Positions 62,208 through 64,000 of a DNA stretch of 64,000 nt are shown here, piece after piece. The stretch is from Verrucomicrobiota bacterium (GTDB lineage: Bacteria > Verrucomicrobiota > Verrucomicrobiia > Opitutales > Opitutaceae). A model generated the notes under the pieces. That model did not search any database. It was not told where the DNA came from and saw only the letters and a list, made by a program, of their open reading frames with translations. The stretch lies in contig JAEKKV010000015.1 in NCBI GenBank assembly GCA_019510185.1, positions 1 to 64,000 of the forward strand. Direction: 5' to 3'. The first letter of the stretch is position 1. Every line of letters starts with the position of its first letter. The position numbers and the translations under genes were made by a program.

Positions 62208-62750
62208 ATGACGGTTCCCCGGTTTTTGTTCCTGCTCGCGGTCATTTTGGGGCCTCTGGCGCTTTTTTTTGGCACAGGTTGCCCCAAAAAATCCCCGCAG
62301 GTCGGAGCGGCGGACGCTTTGCCCACGGTGTCTCCGGCCGCTCCGGAGCCGGCGGTTGTGTCCACCCCCGTGCCGACGCCGATGCCTGTGATCACCCAGC
62401 CTCCGACCAAGGTCGTCGAAGACGCGGCGGAGCAGACTTGGCGCGAGATCAAGGATTACCCTTTCACGCAGCGCGCCGATTTCCTTGTCGGGCTCGAACG
62501 ATTGGAGGCACAGGTCGAGCAGCAGATCGTTGCCTTGAAGGCGCGGCGGCTAAACCTCACGGAGGATCCCCATGCCTGGGACAACGCGATGCAGGTGCTG
62601 GAGTCCTCGCTTGTCGATTTGCGGGCCGCGGCCGCCCAGGTTGCGCAGGCGACCTCCAGCAATTGGGAGGAGCGTACGGCCAGGGTTGGGCGGGTGTGCG
62701 AACGCGAGCAGGCCGCCTACGAAAAGGTCAAAGCCCTGACGCCACCCTGA
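62208..62750 (+). CDS. Secreted lipoprotein of unknown function
   Basis: A 180-residue protein with a lipoprotein signal (FLFLLAVILGPLALFF) and lipobox GTGC at Cys24, a Pro-rich linker (PVVSTPVPTPMPVITQPP-like), and a helical domain (70-175: EIKDYPFTQRADFLVGLERL and LRAAAAQVAQATSSNWEER in parts). It is probably lipid-anchored in the outer or inner membrane. The ATG follows CTTTTTT. The longer frame upstream is not likely coding. Confidence 0.78.
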   Translation: MTVPRFLFLLAVILGPLALFFGTGCPKKSPQVGAADALPTVSPAAPEPAVVSTPVPTPMPVITQPPTKVVEDAAEQTWREIKDYPFTQRADFLVGLERLEAQVEQQIVALKARRLNLTEDPHAWDNAMQVLESSLVDLRAAAAQVAQATSSNWEERTARVGRVCEREQAAYEKVKALTPP

Positions 62751-62759
62751 TCGCCGGCA

Positions 62760-62848
62760 CGTCGGGAAATTCGATCGGTCCTGCGCGGAAGCGCCCCAGG
62801 CTCACCCCCGCCTGATGACCCGGGCAGGATCGGTCGAATTCCCCGACG
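62760..62848. repeat. Long inverted repeat between convergent genes
   Basis: Arms of 25 bases (62760-62784 and 62824-62848) match at 22 positions as reverse complements, with a 39-base loop. Arm starts read CGTCGGGAAATTCG and, reversed, CGTCGGGGAATTCG. No T run follows. Either a REP-like element or a large bidirectional terminator between the lipoprotein gene and the barrel protein gene. Confidence 0.75.
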
Positions 62849-62878
62849 CGCCGCGTTTGCCGAGGGAACGATTTTGGC

Positions 62879-63949
62879 TCAACGCCAACTGTAGCCGACG
62901 CCCGCGAGAAAGATGTCGGAGTCGCGGTTGTAGCTGCTCGTCACGCGGTCGAAAACCAGCCGCGCCAGCCAGTGCTCCGACAGCCGCACGGCAAAGGTGA
63001 GCGAGACCAGCGGCGCGACCGCCGCCGGGTTGCTGCCGCTGGCTTGGGAATCACGGCGATCGATGTACACGTATGGACCGATGCCCACGCCAACCGAGAT
63101 GCGGTTGTCGTAGAATGCATTCACCGCCCAGAGCTGCGCGGCCGCCCCGCTGCGACGGATGATCTTCGGGTCGCCTTCGTAGATTCCGGAAACCGTGCCG
63201 TCGACGTGAGGAAGGATGCCCTGCCGGTACTCGATGGCACCGGCGATCGCTTTCTCACTGAGGAACGTGTTGACCACGCTCTGCCCGCCAAAAACCGTGA
63301 GCTGCGGCTCCGTCACGTAGTCGTCGGGTTCCGCCGGGTCCTTCGACGGTTCAGGCCCCCTTGGCCGTTTGTGCGGCCCAAACCAGACGCCAATTCCCAC
63401 GGCGGCAGTCGTGGAATGGAAATCGTTCGTGGGCGCGACGTGATTAACCATCAGTCGGCAGAAAACACGGTCGGTAAAATACCCGGTGGCCGAAAAACTG
63501 AAGATCGGCGCGGCGCCGTGGACATTTTGAGTGCCCGCTCCGAAAGGCTGGGTGTCATAAAAATAATACACGCCGCCGCCCAGCGAAAGCGCGATGCGGT
63601 CGTTGCAGAAGGGGAGGTTGCCCCACAGCTCCCAAGCGGTGCCGTCACGATGGTGGTCGAGCACATGCCCCTCGTTGAGGTAGGCGACCGACGCCGCGAG
63701 GTTTCGATAAATATCCTGACGGTAATCCACCTGCCAGGAATAGCTGGTTTCATCGAAATCGCCCTTGCCCATGGTCCCGGCCAGAAAAGTAAGTTCCTGC
63801 GCCCGTCCCGGCGTGGCGAACAACGACAACCACGCCGCGACAATGCTCAACAGCAGCCCAAAGGTAAAAGTCCGCCCGACGCCACCGACGGGAACCGGAT
63901 GAGGGCCGTGAAACGGTTGGGGGCGGATGCCAGAGGCGGAGAGTTTCAT
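62879..63949 (-). CDS. Outer-membrane protein made of two homologous barrel repeats
   Basis: A 356-residue secreted protein; a long N-region and signal helix (FTFGLLLSIVAAWLSLF, cleavage near PGRAQ) lead to two similar halves. Half 1 (about 52-200) and half 2 (about 220-356) share LTFLAG/LTVFGG, YRQDIYRN/YRQGILPH, ELWGN...NDRIALSLGGG/QLWAV...DNRISVGVGIG and FCRLMVNHVAPT/LARLVFDRVTSS. Each half looks like an 8-strand PagL-like barrel, but the PagL His-Ser-Glu set is not conserved (HVA instead of HVS in half 1; none in half 2). The function is unknown. Confidence 0.8.
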   Translation of the reverse strand: MKLSASGIRPQPFHGPHPVPVGGVGRTFTFGLLLSIVAAWLSLFATPGRAQELTFLAGTMGKGDFDETSYSWQVDYRQDIYRNLAASVAYLNEGHVLDHHRDGTAWELWGNLPFCNDRIALSLGGGVYYFYDTQPFGAGTQNVHGAAPIFSFSATGYFTDRVFCRLMVNHVAPTNDFHSTTAAVGIGVWFGPHKRPRGPEPSKDPAEPDDYVTEPQLTVFGGQSVVNTFLSEKAIAGAIEYRQGILPHVDGTVSGIYEGDPKIIRRSGAAAQLWAVNAFYDNRISVGVGIGPYVYIDRRDSQASGSNPAAVAPLVSLTFAVRLSEHWLARLVFDRVTSSYNRDSDIFLAGVGYSWR

Positions 63950-64000
63950 GCGGGGTAGTTGGAGGACATCCGGCAGGGCCGTGGCCGGATCACGAGCACC

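Noticed and set aside
1..64000. CRISPR arrays, insertion sequences, prophage or rRNA genes
   Set aside because: No regularly spaced repeats, transposase, integrase or phage structural proteins, and no rRNA-like segments were seen on either strand.

Overview
This 64 kb window is a dense stretch of bacterial chromosome with high GC content. There is no phage, plasmid, insertion sequence, CRISPR array, rRNA or tRNA gene that I can recognise. Gene style and content point to the Verrucomicrobiota, probably Opitutaceae: zinc-free forms of L36 and L31, a DUF5069 protein, a plant/cyanobacterial-type IspH with a long N-terminal extension, few Shine-Dalgarno sites, and many secreted small envelope proteins of unknown function. 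The lineage is an inference from remembered gene content, not from a database search.

Left part (1-12.5 kb): the end of a PII signalling gene; a MacAB-like export operon (adaptor, ATPase, permease, periplasmic TPR protein) downstream of coaD; the phosphatidylglycerol pair pgsA-pgpA; then a leftward gene string nif3, methyltransferase, FAD monooxygenase, type III polyketide synthase, aroQ and a NusG paralogue. The three middle genes look like a phenolic-lipid/quinone-type pathway. A dCMP-deaminase gene, algH and the zinc-free L36/L31 pair follow, closed by a strong terminator.

Middle part (12.5-38.7 kb): RNase R, glycogen synthase, a Gre-family factor, a lone receiver, and a three-gene operon of a ParA-type ATPase, an unknown protein with an amphipathic C-terminus and a coiled-coil protein. 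A PagL-like lipid A deacylase, IspH, an MFS transporter and alaS come next. A phytochrome-style kinase/receiver/hybrid kinase set lies at 27.7-33.0 kb. Then leuB, a metallo-hydrolase, ribD overlapping rdgB, and a NarL-type two-component pair.

Right part (38.8-64 kb): metG, which is broken by a frameshift with apparent loss of about 20 codons; menaquinone genes menF, menD and menB spread over 15 kb among unrelated genes; a papain-like secreted protein; a membrane glycosyltransferase-like protein; a PAS kinase; large single-chain purL; kup; a YdcF-like protein; yqeY; ppx/gppA; rsmI; a lipoprotein and coiled-coil envelope pair; pgi; another lipoprotein; and an outer-membrane protein built of two homologous barrel repeats.

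The points most worth a second look are the metG lesion, the ParA operon, the type III PKS string with its NusG paralogue, the ribD start codon lying inside a palindromic repeat, and the duplicated barrel protein.
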